NCBI GenBank assembly: GCA_037903475.1
Contig: JBAJFG010000384.1
Span: 1,743,001-1,807,000, forward strand
DNA from: Ancylostoma caninum
Lineage: Eukaryota > Nematoda > Chromadorea > Rhabditida > Ancylostomatidae
Direction of reading: 5' to 3'
DNA: 64,000 nucleotides
Shown: positions 16,991 through 29,949 of the stretch, one piece after another
Layout of the letters: every line of letters starts with the position of its first letter
Position numbering within the stretch: position 1 is the first letter of the stretch
Program-made: the position numbers and the translations under genes
The notes under the pieces: model-generated
What the model was told of the DNA's origin: nothing
Databases searched by the model: none
What the model saw: the letters and a program-made list of their open reading frames with translations, nothing else

Positions 16991-17647
16991 ATCTCTGGTC
17001 GAAATACCATTCTACTGTGCTTCGCAATCAGCCTAGAATCAGCACTCATAAAAGCGACGAGTGCTGGCCGCAGCGGATACTGTAGCCAGAGTCACGGGCA
17101 CGCAATTACGCGTAATACCGTATAAGCCCTACGGTGAAAAACAGGCGACGCGCGTGTTCCTGGGACTTGCACGGCATCAAGTGCACCGGGCATGCCGAGT
17201 GTTTGAGATGAGACACATGCTTCCCAAATGCTTGTTTTGCCCATGAGAGCTGAAAGGCTCAGTCCATACGAATAAGTTCTAGAACATTCAAGAGATGCTG
17301 TGCTTTGTCAGATGCAGAATAAGACCGAAGCATCGTACTTTATTCAAAAGGCACTGTTTCAACAACCGCAAAGAGATACGTAAGTACACAGTTTGATACG
17401 AAGCGTTGAGCATTGTGCAGATCCTGTTCAAAGGCAGAGTCCAACCTTGTAGTCAAACAAGCTCATTTCACCAGGAACCCAGGAGGCTTCACTACGTTTC
17501 AGGTGCTTGTATTTCGAATGACTTCCATGCAACCCTACTAAAAACGAGGCAGGACCGGGCCTTTCAGGGCGAAAGGGGCTGAGATCGGGGTAGGACAAAT
17601 CCATGAGTAAGCGGTAAGTGAGATGCAGGCGCGCAAGAGCACACCGG

Positions 17648-20600
17648 TCACACCCAGAACGGAATCACGTGCTTGCCGGTCCTGGTGATGTACTGGAACT
17701 CCTCGTGCCAGTAGTAGTGCCAGAGGATGTAGTCGAAGATGTGGTTCGTGCACGTGCCGATGCCGAAGTAGAGGATAAGCAGGCTGAGGTGCGGGTTGGT
17801 CGGATGCAGGATCGAGACGAGCAGCTTGTCGGCGGTGGCGATCGTGAGGATCACCAGCCCGAAGCAGTACGCGTTCTGGATGATCAGCTGCGGCCACAAG
17901 AGCAGCGGATGCGGATGCGCCACGCACAGGCACGTCACTGCAATGAAATGTATTAGTCAGTGCTAAAGTAGTAGAAATAGGATAAGTTTAGTCCTAGAAT
18001 TGGCACTCTCACACAGCCACTAGAAAAGTGTGATTGATACGAAGGGCTTACTGTTCTCGAGCTGCCAACTACATATATTTTCTTAATAGTAACAGTATCT
18101 GCTGGGCATTTTGAATGTGTCTAAACTATGCATTCATGGCGTTGTAAATAAGAAGCAGTAAATCATTATCACCACAAACAGAAAGCCAACAATCCCTGGG
18201 TGGGAAGAGATCTACAGGGGCCCATAATTATGGTGACAAAAAAAAACACTCATTTAAAACGTACTCCAACTTCGACGGGAGCTTGCATGATGTCACCATA
18301 ATTACGGGCCTCTCTGTAGTAGGACCCGAGCCCTATTTTCCTTTCAACAACGTGGAAAATTTTCTCGAAAATTTCCCACGATTACATTGTATGTGGTGTC
18401 ATAAATGAACGAAAGTGATGGGAGAGTAGGTTGACATAAGATTGAGCACATCTTGAAGCAAGTGCTAGGATGTTAGCTGTTGCTTGTTGTATTTGATCTA
18501 CAGCTGTAGACGACATAAGGACGCCAGAGTTCAGCAGAGTCGAGCACATCACCAATCTGCTAGGAGTATTACGGATTTTCCAGACCAATTCAGGCTAGAA
18601 GTGTGAAACCCTCAAGTGGAAATGCAGAGTAGTCTGGGAAACTGTGGGAAAAGTACCAAGATGGACCCCCACTAATTGTAAAGAAAACTCTTGTTTCTGA
18701 GGATAGAAAACTGGAACAAAATATAATCGATTCAAATTTTGCAGTGAATTTGCACCACACGAAACGTGACATTCTGATCGTCTGCGCATCCACACACTCA
18801 ATTGCCGCCAGTCTCATTTTCGTACAATTCCTATTTTTCTGTTTTATCCTATTGAAACAGGTGGAGAGGCGCACACGGGCAGGATTCAACCACTGGAGTC
18901 CCCTCCACTTGAAGTAATCCCAGAGGATTTCCCCGAATAATGATGCTTTGAGAAATGGTAACGACAAAAGGTCAACTTTTCTTCGTTTTATGTGAAAGAA
19001 AAGAGAAGGCAGTGGAAATTAAGTCCCTATGAAAAAACCAATCTCCTAAGCTTCAGCTCGACTCAGACACAATAACTGAACCTTCTTGGATCTGTAGCAA
19101 AAAGAACTTTCCAAAGGTAATTCCCTGACTTTATCACACATATAAGAGGTATCGTCGATGGATTTACTAGGACCGCTTTTTCACCAATGTGGCAATTTCG
19201 CTCCGCTTCATAATCAGACATTAAATGCTTCGTTTTTCTTGACCAAGAGTTCTGCAGAGTGCACTCACCGACTGTGAGGGCTAGAGCGACCATCTGTCCC
19301 AGGCACCACAAACATCGCATGTAGCCACCGTCGAGGTAGTTCGCTATGCATTCTTGAACCTGAACAAACAGGTATACCTTTCGTCCATAGGAGGAGACGT
19401 ATGGTAGTTCAAAGAAAGTGGTTCTTAGATTGTCCGTTTGTTGTTCACAGTACTTGAACATAGTTTTTTTTTGGCGCTATAATGGCGACACTCCTTTCTA
19501 TCACTGTTCTCATTCGCGGCAGATTCTGTGATGTGGTTCGGATCACTTGAGTCGCCTACATATACAGTACTTGCCAAAAAGAAATCCCCTTTTGAGCTTT
19601 TGTTCACAGCTTGTTAATTGGTGAAGCTTGAAACTTCTAAATTAGAAAAACAACTTATGAACAAAAGTTCATAAGGTGACTTTTTGGCCAGTACTCTATG
19701 TCGGAAACCGCTCCTCTGCGCACTCTCTGACATCATTTGGATGTTCTGGCTCGTGATCGGCATCATGATTGTTTCCAAAGAGGACTTGTTTTTATAGCGC
19801 GCACTAGGTTGATTTGGGTTAACGCAATTCTTCGGCCTACAGTTTTACAAGTACAGGGTCTTTCCTCAACTCAGAGGCATGGAAAACTCTTACATGCCAC
19901 AATATTTTTAATCCATCAACGACCGCGCCTTTTTTGAGCTGTTCCACATTTTCTCAAGTTCTGGCTCCTCTCTGTGCTCCAAAAATTCTTTATGAAATTT
20001 CTGATGTGACGTTTTGTAATCTTACCGCCTTGAAAGTACTTTTATCTGAGTATTAGATTTACCATACAAAAAAATCAGTGAGATCGTTAATGCTTAATGA
20101 GGCTTCAGGTTGAACAATGCAAAAACAAGGGCTCACGGCCCCGGCTGAGCCGCGCGGCCCTCAATGGGTGAAAGGCCGTTAGCACGACCGTAAATGAGGT
20201 GTTTCTTTAGTTCCGAGAAGCCAACGATCTGAACCTTATGCTTGCATGGGCTAGAAATTACTAAAACGCATAACAGCCTAAATTTCGAGAAGAAAACTTT
20301 TCCCAAAACTACATATAAACAAGTTGTTCTGTTTGACGGACAATGGAACACATTCTTGCGCTTGACTTGTGAATAGGTGCCATGATAAGGGCCATGTCTC
20401 CCTGGATTTCTGGCAGCGCATGACTTTCCTTTTTGGAAAATAGGGCACCTATTAGAGCCCCCCCCCCCCCCCCCCGTAATCATGAGCACGTTTACACGCC
20501 CTTCTGTTGACTGATAGAAGCGCCTTCTCGGTACGCACTGCTTTGAGCGCGAAAAACACAACGAAGAAGGGCAATAGAAGGACTTCCGTGTGTGTCCCAC

Positions 20601-21529
20601 CAAGCTATTTTCATAAGCCGGAAGCAACAGTTTTGAAATGGCAGCAGCACCAAGAATGGCAAAGGGCAGGCTATTACCTGAATCAGCTCGTGGAACAGGC
20701 CGAAGTCGAAGATGATCACGTCGGCACTGAGGAAGTTGCCAGCGTTGGGCGAGGACTCGTTGAATGAGCATAGGAAGATCTGGAAGCATTTACTGAACTC
20801 CTTTCAGAATTCTTCTTCAGTACTGAGCCTTGAACTGGCTTTGCTCGCTTCCTGTTCAACTACAGAGGATACAGTGCGTTTTGTGATTGTAATAGTAGAA
20901 TAAGGTGAGCTCTAAATTCAGAGTTTTTGCTAAGACGGCTATGAAAGAGTTTGACCTAACTGAGCGATTCCTCGTCTCGAAAACCACTTGATGCAGAATT
21001 TTGTCCTCGTGTAGAACTGATAAGGTCTGAGAGGGAAGGAGAAGGATGGAGAAACTGACGACTTCTACTGTTCTGCCACAGTTGGATCTTGTATAATTCG
21101 TCATCAGGGATTTTGCTCTATTCTCTCTTCAATCTTCTCTTTTCTCCCTTTCTTTCTCTCTCTATTTTTTTTCGTCTTCTCTGATTTAAAAGAAAACCGA
21201 CAGTGCATTCATAAGAAAAGGAAAAAAACGGCTCATTTAGTTCTTCCATCATTCCCGAAACCTTTAATTTGGACGTCCAACTTCCAAAATTTCGACAGTT
21301 TTGACAATTTTTCCAGGTTCTGCTGACATCTAGCAGCAATTCTTGCATCCGAACATTCCCACGCACTACTCACCTTGTTGAAGTTTGCCACTGAGTAGAC
21401 GTGCTGGGCGAGGGACACCGTGGCGACGACGAACTGCGCCATGGCGAGGACGATCACTATTGAGCGGTTCTTCACCCAAATTCCGCAGAAGTACGTCCAT
21501 TCGTCCTGCACCCGCACTCCACGGCACAT
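17648..21529 (-). CDS. Multi-pass membrane protein of unknown function (four exons)
   Basis: Four exons on the minus strand join with compatible phases: 21529-21374, 20779-20678, 19361-19271 and 17937-17648, encoding 212 residues ending HVIPFWV and TGA. Donors are GTGAGT, GTAATA and GTGAGT; acceptors are TTCCAG, TGTTCAG and TTGCAG. The ATG follows TTTGTAG by five bases, which fits trans-splicing. Hydrophobic stretches lie at about residues 24-47 (SIVIVLAMAQFVVATVSLA), 103-125, 128-155 and 170-190, consistent with four membrane spans. A charged loop with NESSPNAGNFLSADV lies between the first two. The last exon ends in an aromatic, histidine-rich tail (DYILWHYYWHEEFQY). I do not recognise the family; it looks like one of the small nematode four-span families of uncharacterised function. 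Introns 1-3 contain a Tc1-type MITE and a foldback repeat. Confidence 0.75.
18212..18319. repeat. Inverted-repeat element in last intron of the membrane-protein gene
   Basis: CTACAGGGGCCCATAATTAT at the left pairs with ATAATTACGGGCCTCTCTGTAG-type sequence at the right; the arms are about 28 bp, with GGTGAC/GTCACC at their inner ends and ~52 bp between. No coding capacity; a small MITE or hairpin. Confidence 0.65.
19565..19696. mobile_element. Tc1-like MITE flanked by TA
   Basis: The left end CAGTACTTGCCAAAAAG and the right end CTTTTTGGCCAGTACTC (its inverse) are close to the terminal inverted repeat of the Caenorhabditis Tc1 family, and both ends abut TA (19563-19564, 19697-19698). At 132 bp with no coding frame it is a deletion derivative. 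It lies in intron 2 of the minus-strand membrane-protein gene. Confidence 0.8.
20458..20477 (+). repeat. Poly-C tract of 20
   Basis: A homopolymer of about 20 C residues in intron 2 of the membrane-protein gene. Length is likely to vary and to be error-prone in assembly. Confidence 0.85.
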
Positions 21530-22270
21530 CGAATCTACAAACGGAGGATGTTGCCGAGGCTGCAGCGGACATTGCGACTGCCAATCATTCAAATACGATA
21601 TTGCTAAGTCATTTGGCAGAAAATGCAAAGCAGTGGGCCTTTTTGGGCTGTGCAGGGTCAGTAAGACTATTTGATTGCTGTAAGGAATCAATGACTGCGA
21701 GCTAGTCAGCCGAGAAAAAGGTGCTCGAGAAGGCCTGCTGCTCCAAGACTCGCACTCTCCCGGAAACGCTTAAATGTATTGAACTTGGTAGATGTGCCAC
21801 TCCTGCATCGAAAAGGAAATCAGATCGGATGTGCGCGTTCATAAGGATTAAGCTCTATTTGGAAGGTCCCTAACGGGTGCATCACCGTACCTAATTGCAC
21901 CACGATTCCTTAGCTCATCCCTCAGCCTCTGCCATAGTTCTCCATGCTTCTATGAACTACTGCAGCTGTAGACGTTAAAAATTTTCCTAACAGGTCAACA
22001 ATGTGCACAAATTTCGGTCCTTCCGAAGAACCTCCCTCAGGAAGATGCCTCAGAAAACAGCAGAGCTACTAACGGAAAATAACGTACAAGCTGGAAGAAA
22101 AGTATTCAAGAAGCGATCTCGCGCTTCCGTCTAAAAAACGATCAGAACCCCCAACTGTAAGGACGAATTAACGTCGAGAGTGTTGCTGGACGAAAATAGC
22201 AGGCAATGAAGGGTTTTTGTAGGAAAGAATGCCCTTATGATTAGAAGCGTCAGCCATCTGCGTCTCGCCT

Positions 22271-22371
22271 CTACAGAAGAGCGCCGCGGACGGGGGCGAA
22301 AATCGCCGGGGACGGCGTCAGGCTGCTGAACTCCGTGCAGAGCTCCTTCCTGGAAGCGTGGCGTGGCAATT
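22271..22371 (-). CDS. Candidate terminal exon of a long minus-strand gene
   Basis: After a strong acceptor (TTGTTTTCCTCCAG) the frame reads LPRHASRKELCTEFSSLTPS then PAIFAPVRGALL and stops at TAG. The exon is 101 nt: two bases completing a split codon, 32 codons and the stop. Third positions are overwhelmingly G or C, unlike the surrounding DNA. It would accept an upstream exon ending with one spare base, as the candidate at 27157-27253 does, giving a glutamate at the junction. The product was not recognised. It ends 742 bp upstream of the ATG of the membrane-protein gene, so an operonic pair is possible but unproven. Confidence 0.4.
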
Positions 22372-22811
22372 CTGGAGGAAAACAACATCTTTGGTGACCA
22401 GCAGCCGAGTACTACGAGACAATGCTCCTCTTAGGCCAACTGTAAATCAAGCGGAAAAGCGTCCACTCAGCTTTTCTTTTAGCGCATTTGCTGACTGCGC
22501 GGGCCAATCAGCGGCTCATTGACCATGGAGAGCGCAAACTTACTCCACGAAAGGTCTTTGTTTTTGTGCACTCCTACGTAAAAAGTACGGTTGGACAGAG
22601 GTGAAATATTGAGCAAATCTTGCGCAAAATGGAGGAATGGTTAGGATTACGAATTACTTGGTCAGTTGTCGTATGGTCTTCGCTTAAAACAAACAAGGTT
22701 GAAATCCAGAGCAAACCAAACATGATCGTTAGAATAAAAAATACGTACGAAAGGCTAGGACGCGAGTATAACCAGCCATAACCACTCGTGAACCAGGATG
22801 TGCGAGTTCCT

Positions 22812-22895
22812 CAAGCAAATACCAGTAAATTCCATCTGAGAATCCCGTCATAGCAAGCGAAGGAAATAAATACTGAGAGCAGTGGAGTACAGCAA
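22812..22895. repeat. Dispersed repeat, GAGTTCCTCAAGCAAA family, copy 1
   Basis: GAGTTCCTCAAGCAAATACC, then TTCCATCTGAGAATCCCGTC, then a GCGAAGGAAATAAATACTGAG-like end. Related copies are at 39440-39520 and 47290-47370, all sharing the order CAAGCAAAnnnnGGT, TTCATCCGAGAATCGCGTCA and GAAATAAATGTTG. Confidence 0.6.
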
Positions 22896-23804
22896 CATTG
22901 GTTCACAAACTCCTCTTCTAAAGTAACGGCGAGGTCACATTATTTTTCGAACCTCCTTGAGTTCCGCTACAGGTAAATCTAGTGATATTCATCCAGCGAA
23001 CTTATGTTGAACTGACTCTACCTCCTCAGAACTTATCTAAGATTCGTGGTAAGATTTATTAACGTTCTGGGCTTCCCGCTCGTCCTGAGTGAAGGAGTTG
23101 TCCTAGATAGATGCATAGTTTAACAATTTTCTATCTCAGAGACTCGTTATCGTTGACTGAGAGGAGTTGTTTGGACCAAGTCTACGCAATTCTACTTGGA
23201 GAACTCGGCCACTTTCGAATGGGAGGTGGATCATTACTTATTGTTAGGAAATCTAGTAATAGTGTTTTGCATGAGATTGAAAGATGCGAACCTAACGATA
23301 CATGTGCTCGTGTAAAATACGGTTTTTTTTTTCGAAAATCAGTAGTCCTACACCAGAAATGATCCAATCCGTGCATTACTCGTGCATATCCATGCAGAAC
23401 CTATCCGTCTTCAAATCTGATGCAGATCCGGTGAAAAACCCACGAAAAACCGTAATTTTCTGAATCCCATGCCGAACCCATGCATCACGATGCAAAACAT
23501 CGTTTCTAGGTTTCCCGAGTTCCATCCCGGGAACGTCAGATGAATCCTGGTGGTGGCAACCGGTGGTTTTAAGCGTGGGAAAAAAATTACGCCTACCCAA
23601 TGGCGGTGAAATAAAATATAATATCATTTGAGTTCACTTTATTCTACACTAGACGGCATACCCGGCTTCGCTCGGATGTTTTACAACCCCGACTTTCTCA
23701 CATTGATGAGAACAATTGCTATTGCTGATAAAATCATTGCAAATACCCATAATTTTTGTGGTGAGCACGATGCTCAGGTACAGGGCATTCCCCTCCGAGT
23801 ACAG

Positions 23805-24130
23805 TGTGTTTTTCCGGGAGTAAACATCGCGCGCGATCTGATCCATTCCAATAGATCAAATTCTCAGTCGAAAGACCACGTGAAAGCGGAGGTCCCAGCA
23901 ATTCGCACGTAGCCTTTGTACTGGGTCCGCAATTGCACAGATTTTACTCCCGGAAAAACACCCTGTAAACATCGCGTTGGAGACACGCGCGCGAGCTGAT
24001 CCATTTCATAGATCAAAATCTCAATCGAAAGGCTACGTGCGAATGGTTTTTAGCGGTTCGGACGTCGCCTTTCAATTGAGAATTTGATCTGTGGAATGGA
24101 TCAGCGCGCGCGTGTCTCCAACGCGATGTT
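23805..24130. repeat. Compound foldback repeat with CGCGCGCG-rich arms
   Basis: CATCGCGTTGGAGACACGCG at ~23969 is mirrored by CGCGTGTCTCCAACGCGATG at ~24109-24128, with GATCCATTTCATAGATCAAA pairing to TTTGATCTGTGGAATGGATC inside. A third, partial copy (CATCGCGCGCGATCTGATCC) lies at ~23826 after GTGTTTTTCCGGGAGTAAA, whose inverse also occurs at ~23942. No coding capacity. Confidence 0.6.
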
Positions 24131-24180
24131 TTCTACGGAGTGAAAGCCCTGTAACCCTTCCCATCAATTAATCGCGTAAG

Positions 24181-25075
24181 CGAAACTTCAGTGTCAGTAG
24201 AGTTATTTCGATGACAAATTCGTGGAAAACAGTTGCTATATTCGTGCTTAGATGTTTAACGTGTTCGATTGATCCAGTAAGCACATTTCGCCTTTTTTCA
24301 AAAGCAGGAAAAGAACAGAAGACATTAGTGAACCGATATATTCGTGCAAAACAATTGCCGTATCTGTGTTCAGCGTATTGAAAAATCCCAGTAGACACGT
24401 CTCAACGGATCCATGGGCGAAAACAGCGAAAAATCAGTAAAACCGATAGACTGATATTTCGTGCAAAACGGTTATGATCAATTTGTGTTCAGCGTACTGG
24501 AAAACCACAGTACACATGTCCTTGCCTGTCCCCAAACGAAAATGGAAAAGGTCGGTGAAATCGATAAATCGGTAATTCGTGCGGAATGTTTGTTGTATTC
24601 GTGTTCAGCGTATTGACGAACTCCAGTACACATCTGTCTACCGCCCCATGGGCAAGAATGGCGAAAAGTCAATAAAATCGATAAATTGATACTTTCGTGC
24701 AACGTGGTTGCCATATTCGTGTTTAGAGTGCTGAGATACCCCAGTGTACGTGCTCCTACCAACCCCTGAGCAAAAAAGTGAAAAATCAATAAAATCGATA
24801 AATCGATGTTTTCGTGCGAAGCGGTTGCCATATTCGTGTTCAGCGCATTAAGAATCCCGACTAGGCATATCCTCATCGACTCCTGGGGAAAAATAGCGAA
24901 AAATCAATAAAATCGATAAATCGATAGTTTCGTGCGAAGCGGTTGCCACATTCGTGTTCAGCGCATTAAAAAACCCCAGTGTATGTGTTCCCACCAACCC
25001 CTGAGCAAAAATAGCGAAAAAAAAACAATAAAATCGATATGATCGATAAATCAATCGATATTTCCAGGAGGAAAG
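24181..25075. repeat. ~118 bp tandem satellite, about seven copies
   Basis: The landmark ATTCGTGTTCAGCG (with small variants) recurs at about 24240, 24362, 24482, 24597, 24715, 24833 and 24950, so the period is 115-123 bp. Each unit also carries AATAAAATCGATAAATCGAT and TTTCGTGCGAAGCGGTTG. The last units are the most alike, the first the most diverged. The same strings appear singly near 175-205 and 6117-6385, so the unit is dispersed as well as tandem. The array is followed directly by the CA tract. Confidence 0.8.
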
Positions 25076-25160
25076 TAGCCTAAAACCTCCGCCGGCTTTT
25101 GATGGGTATGTGTGCGAAGTTTGGTCCCGATCGGTTAACCCTCCGCGATTTCTATAAGGA

Positions 25161-26013
<853 letters not shown>

Positions 26014-27156
26014 CATTCTACTTTATATATACAGATTAAGTATGTTATGTAACCTATTTCGACAATATCAGGGTGAAAATCTGCAAAAAACTGCTTCAAC
26101 GAAAGGAGAATGGGTGAAGTCCTCAAACAAGCTGGTAAATTTTTCGTTACTCCCCCAGTAAAACTCCGGCTAGAAATTCATAAAGGAGAAGCCAATCAAC
26201 CAATCCCTAGTGATATGAGCGGCTAAAACAAGAAGGCAACAATTTTCCCTTGTTCCGCGTCTGTGAAGATTAGCGCTGAGTTGTTTTTTCTTTCAGATTA
26301 TAGCTTCAACAGATTATAGCACTTTGCTGGATTACAGCACTAGTTGAGCGGAGCTAATCACACGAAAAACACGTATTTCTGCCTACAGAACTTATCCATT
26401 TCTAGCGCACAGCGAAAACTGCAAAGGGAACACTCATGAATGCCAATGCAGAATATCAACAGCGAGGTGATCATAATGAACCTCCTTATTACGACTTTTT
26501 CCACCAATAACTGCTGCGAAGATGCGCATAACAAAAGTTTGGCTTCTCTCAGGTCGTAAGCAATAAATTTTCCAATATTATTGCAAGTAGTGAGTCGTAA
26601 GAAGTGCGATTGCGGTGAATCCTGGATTACATGAAGTTGGGCCGAAAGTCTTGCATCAGTACCAATCCTCCGATCCAGAATTTCCTGGTCTTGAAAAAAA
26701 TGTTACGATTGTTTGAAAAAAGTGCGAAATTTGGTGCAAAACTTCCGGACAACCTAATAATTACGCACATCCGTGTAAAATGCTTGTGTTGTTTTCGAGG
26801 GTGGAACGTTTAACGGCCAAGATCTTCAACTAGGGAGACGGAAGTGTGGATGATCACTGCCTAGGCGGTAAAAGTTGCTCTGCGGGGAAGGCCAGCACTT
26901 ATTTGGAGAAGCGGGTGGAATTCGCTGATGTTACTCTTCCGTCACCACGTGCTAATTCAAAAATTTCATTTGTTAGGAACCTAATCGGCACATGACAATT
27001 GGTTTTGTCCTTGTTCATCGCACCCTACAAGTCGCCAACGTCGTCTCACCTCCGTTCTTCATTTGTCTTCAGCTGTCAGTCCCAGTCTTCTTCGGGACCC
27101 ACCTCATCGAGACCAATAAAATTCTGCCGATTTCATTACCCAGCGCGATTAATTAC

Positions 27157-27253
27157 CTCTGCTCATCTGTGAGCCGACGTCCTCCCGAGGATCGCCGATG
27201 TTAGGAATCTCACACGGGAATGACATCGTATTCCCCATCCGAAGCAACGAAAA
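27157..27253 (-). CDS. Candidate exon of long minus-strand gene (penultimate)
   Basis: Minus-strand frame reads RMGNTMSFPCEIPNIGDPRE then DVGSQMSR and meets the donor AGAG|GTAATT at 27156. The acceptor is CTCAAG at 27254 or a TTCTAG a little further upstream; both keep the same frame. It ends with one spare G, matching the two-base start of the exon at 22371. Unrecognised product. Confidence 0.35.
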
Positions 27254-27379
27254 CTTGAGAAAAATGCGAGAGCTAGAACTAATGCTCCCGTCTGTTTGGG
27301 TGTTTATACTCGAGACATATTTCGATTCCGTCAAAATATAGAAGTGCTGCCATCCCCACAGCCGTTCGCTAGCATCAAC

Positions 27380-27691
27380 GCAACTATAACTGCTTGCGCT
27401 TTTCACAAGCAATTAGTTCGCAACTCGGGCGGAGGCAAAATGATCCGGCGCGGATTGAGCTGCAGAGCAAGGCGCGGGCGTTCCAGGAAATACCTCCGGC
27501 CCACAACGTAATCTATGGCTGAGCAGTGATAGACCCGAACGCTGTGAACACCTTCGTGTCTGATTCACACACGGACTGGCGCTATCCGGAAGTGGAGGGT
27601 CCGTGCGGGCTAGAGAAGGAAGCGCATCATGGGGAGATCATACGTTGGTCGGAGTTCCTCACAGGAAGCGTGCATTCGCCCACTCATTGAT
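27380..27691 (+). pseudogene. Coding-like plus-strand segment with in-frame stop
   Basis: The frame starting in NYNCLRFSQAISSQLGRR continues QNDPARIELQSKARAFQEIP then PAHNVIYG, meets TGA, and resumes AVIDPNAVNTFVSDSHTDWR then YPEVEGPCGLEKEAHH and IIRWSEFLTGSVHSPTH before a second TGA. Third positions are G/C-rich throughout. The internal stop suggests a broken gene copy or an unrecognised splice. Family not recognised. Confidence 0.25.
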
Positions 27692-28254
27692 CAGGTTCTT
27701 GCAAACATCGCTCTGGGAAGCTGTAGAAATCAAAAAGTGATGAAGAAGTTGCCAGAGGGAGAGTGACAAACAAATTCATGGACCATGTTTTGTGGATGGA
27801 TTTCCCAGACAGTACTGGGATCCATGAAACGCAACCAGACAAAACAATCATGTTTAGGATTATTTCTCATCCACTATACTTTGGACGTACATAGTGCTAG
27901 GGTCGGCAGGCGGTCGGAGTTAATGGGTTTGAAGCTTAACTACCGTTCACGGTTCAATTGCCCAAGACTGAGATTATTTCGAATCCTATACTTATTCTCT
28001 ACTCCCTAATCTCATCGATCCAGCCGACCAAGACCACAAGGATGCCACCGAGTTGATGAGTTTTTCATTCATATACATATTAAGATGAGGCCTAGGTCTT
28101 TTCTTCTCTCAGTGATGGGTAAGTCCTAAGCTTTTAGCCCAGTTTCCATATGAGGGATAGTACGAAACGGAAGTTGAGCCAATTTTCCATCTGATGTTTG
28201 TTTTTATTTTAATAAACTATGACTTTTTGATTAGCTTGCTAACCTGTGAGGGGA

Positions 28255-28420
28255 TTCATGAGAGCTCCCGGAGAGGTTCTAAGCTCCCCAATTTTTGAGG
28301 GTTGGGTACCTTCCCCGGCAAAATGTGGTACATCTAGCTATTCTTTCCAATGCGTGTCTATCGCTGAGTGAAGCGAGCGGCTCACGAGCAAGTTTACCCG
28401 TTCTATTTCAACTGTGCGGG
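28255..28420. repeat. Dispersed repeat, GGATTCATGA / CAAAATGTGGTACAT family, copy 1
   Basis: Contains GGGATTCATGAGAGCTCCCG, then GGCAAAATGTGGTACATCTAG and CTATTCTTTCCAATGCGTGTC-like sequence. Related copies: 29626-29740 and 38100-38225. Some nearby cuts (28598-28625) repeat the CATGAATCCCATCAAAGG end in reverse orientation. Confidence 0.55.
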
Positions 28421-28976
28421 GATCAACTAGCGTTGTATCGTTCATTCGCTGCTTCCAGAAGATCCTTATTCGTAATGTACAGCAGTATAAATGTTTCAAT
28501 ATTTTGGAGACAATTTTGACAGTGCGGAAACGAATAAAATTTTACGCGGAAAATTCCATCACTTTGAAACTGCGGGAAGATCACTACCCTCCCTGAAATG
28601 ATCATGAATCCCATCAAAGGTTGGCCGGGTAAACATTCATAGACCCTGTCCCAGCTCTACAACGAGATATGAAAAAGGAAGGTTTTCCTATTGATGTCTG
28701 GCCTCGTTCCTAGATGAGCCAAATGAGACAAGGACAAGAACGATGATCCATCGCAGCACCAGACGGTCTTCAGGGGACCGCCACTGCTCCAGAGGAATTC
28801 AAGGAATCTGAGCAAAGAGAACATCGCATTCTCCCCCAATCAGTGACGGGACTTGTGAACGTTCCCGGGAAGGGAGTGATCTAAGCGCCATCCAGAAGTG
28901 GGCGAGTTCTTCTATAACAGCTCGAACAAGTAACAAGCAACATATAACTCCTGTAACAGCACTTCGCAGGGTAAAC

Positions 28977-29061
28977 TTCCCCACTCTGGATGAACGGGGA
29001 ACGTTCGCGAATTCCGCCACTGGAGGTGTCGGCACCGGAGGATCAAACGAGGAGCAGGGAG
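28977..29061 (-). CDS. Candidate exon of long minus-strand gene
   Basis: The frame reads PCSSFDPPVPTPPVAEFANV then PRSSRVGK, proline/serine-rich and probably disordered. Two possible acceptors (CACTCAG at 29062 and CCTCCAG near 29015) give the same frame, and the donor is GGAA|GTTTAC. The start phase (two bases) fits the one spare base at the end of the exon at 29219-29273. Product not recognised. Confidence 0.28.
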
Positions 29062-29218
29062 CTGAGTGCTGGCGGGCGTACAGCCGTGTGATGCCGCAAA
29101 TAATCAGCGACGGAGGAACGGGAACTGAGAAATTAAAAACGCCTGCCAGGCAATCATTTGTGATTAGCGGAATTGCGTCGTCTGCCAGCTGCGTGCGTAA
29201 ACGGCGCCGAAGACGTAC

Positions 29219-29273
29219 CCTTGTTCTCCGGCTTCAGAATCGGGTCCTCGTCGGATTTCCGCATCACGGGGTT
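29219..29273 (-). CDS. Candidate short exon of long minus-strand gene
   Basis: Between the acceptor TTTACTATTACAG and the donor AAGG|GTACGT the frame reads NPVMRKSDEDPILKPENK plus one base. Both splice signals are close to nematode consensus, and the next candidate exon is in phase. It is short, so chance cannot be excluded. Confidence 0.32.
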
Positions 29274-29625
29274 CTGTAATAGTAAACATTACGAATGTGT
29301 GTATCTCAAGTGCTCCTGAATTTAACGGAACTAACGCTAGAACCCAAATAAATGCGGATCTGAGGAAGGAATGGAAGTTTTCATCACAACACTTATTTTT
29401 TGGTAATTTTCATTGCCTTGTTTTCTTGACGCTGTGACATGCAGCAAAAACAATTCACTCAACACATAAACAACACGCGAAACTATAATTCTGCAATGTT
29501 TTTATCTCACGCTAGCCTGAGAAAGCACAGGCCAAACATATATGAAGTCGTCTGGGCTCTGAACTTTGTGCAGAGCAAGGAGGCGGTCTCTGGATTCTCT
29601 TTTAGTAAGCATTTGCGACGCCGCA

Positions 29626-29740
29626 ATGATGGGATTCATGAACGTTCTCGGGAAGATTTTGAACCTCCCTCTCGGGAAGATTTTGAACCTCAGAATGGAC
29701 TATTATAGCTGTTGCAGCAAAATGTGGCGCATTTACTTAT
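29626..29740. repeat. Dispersed repeat, GGATTCATGA family, copy 2
   Basis: GGGATTCATGAACGTTCTCG, GGAAGATTTTGAACCTC (present twice in tandem at 29652 and 29675) and CAGCAAAATGTGGCGCAT. Same order of landmarks as at 28.3 and 38.1 kb. Confidence 0.55.
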
Positions 29741-29949
29741 TAACACATCACAATTAATGTGAGTGATACCAGTATAGGACAAAATGGCATGGGTGAGGAG
29801 AGCGTTGAGTGCTGTGAAGAAAAATCCTGACGTCTTTTTCAGTTTTGGTAATATAGCCGTGTTTTGGTACGGCATGCTGCCAAATGTCATCAATTTCCTC
29901 GATTCGTCTACGGTCTAGTCTATGTTACTATCCAGCAAACCCAAATATA

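Noticed and set aside
20133..20789. 218-codon minus-strand open frame
   Set aside because: It overlaps the supported exon 20678-20779 in another frame and runs through an intron with a 20-base poly-C tract.
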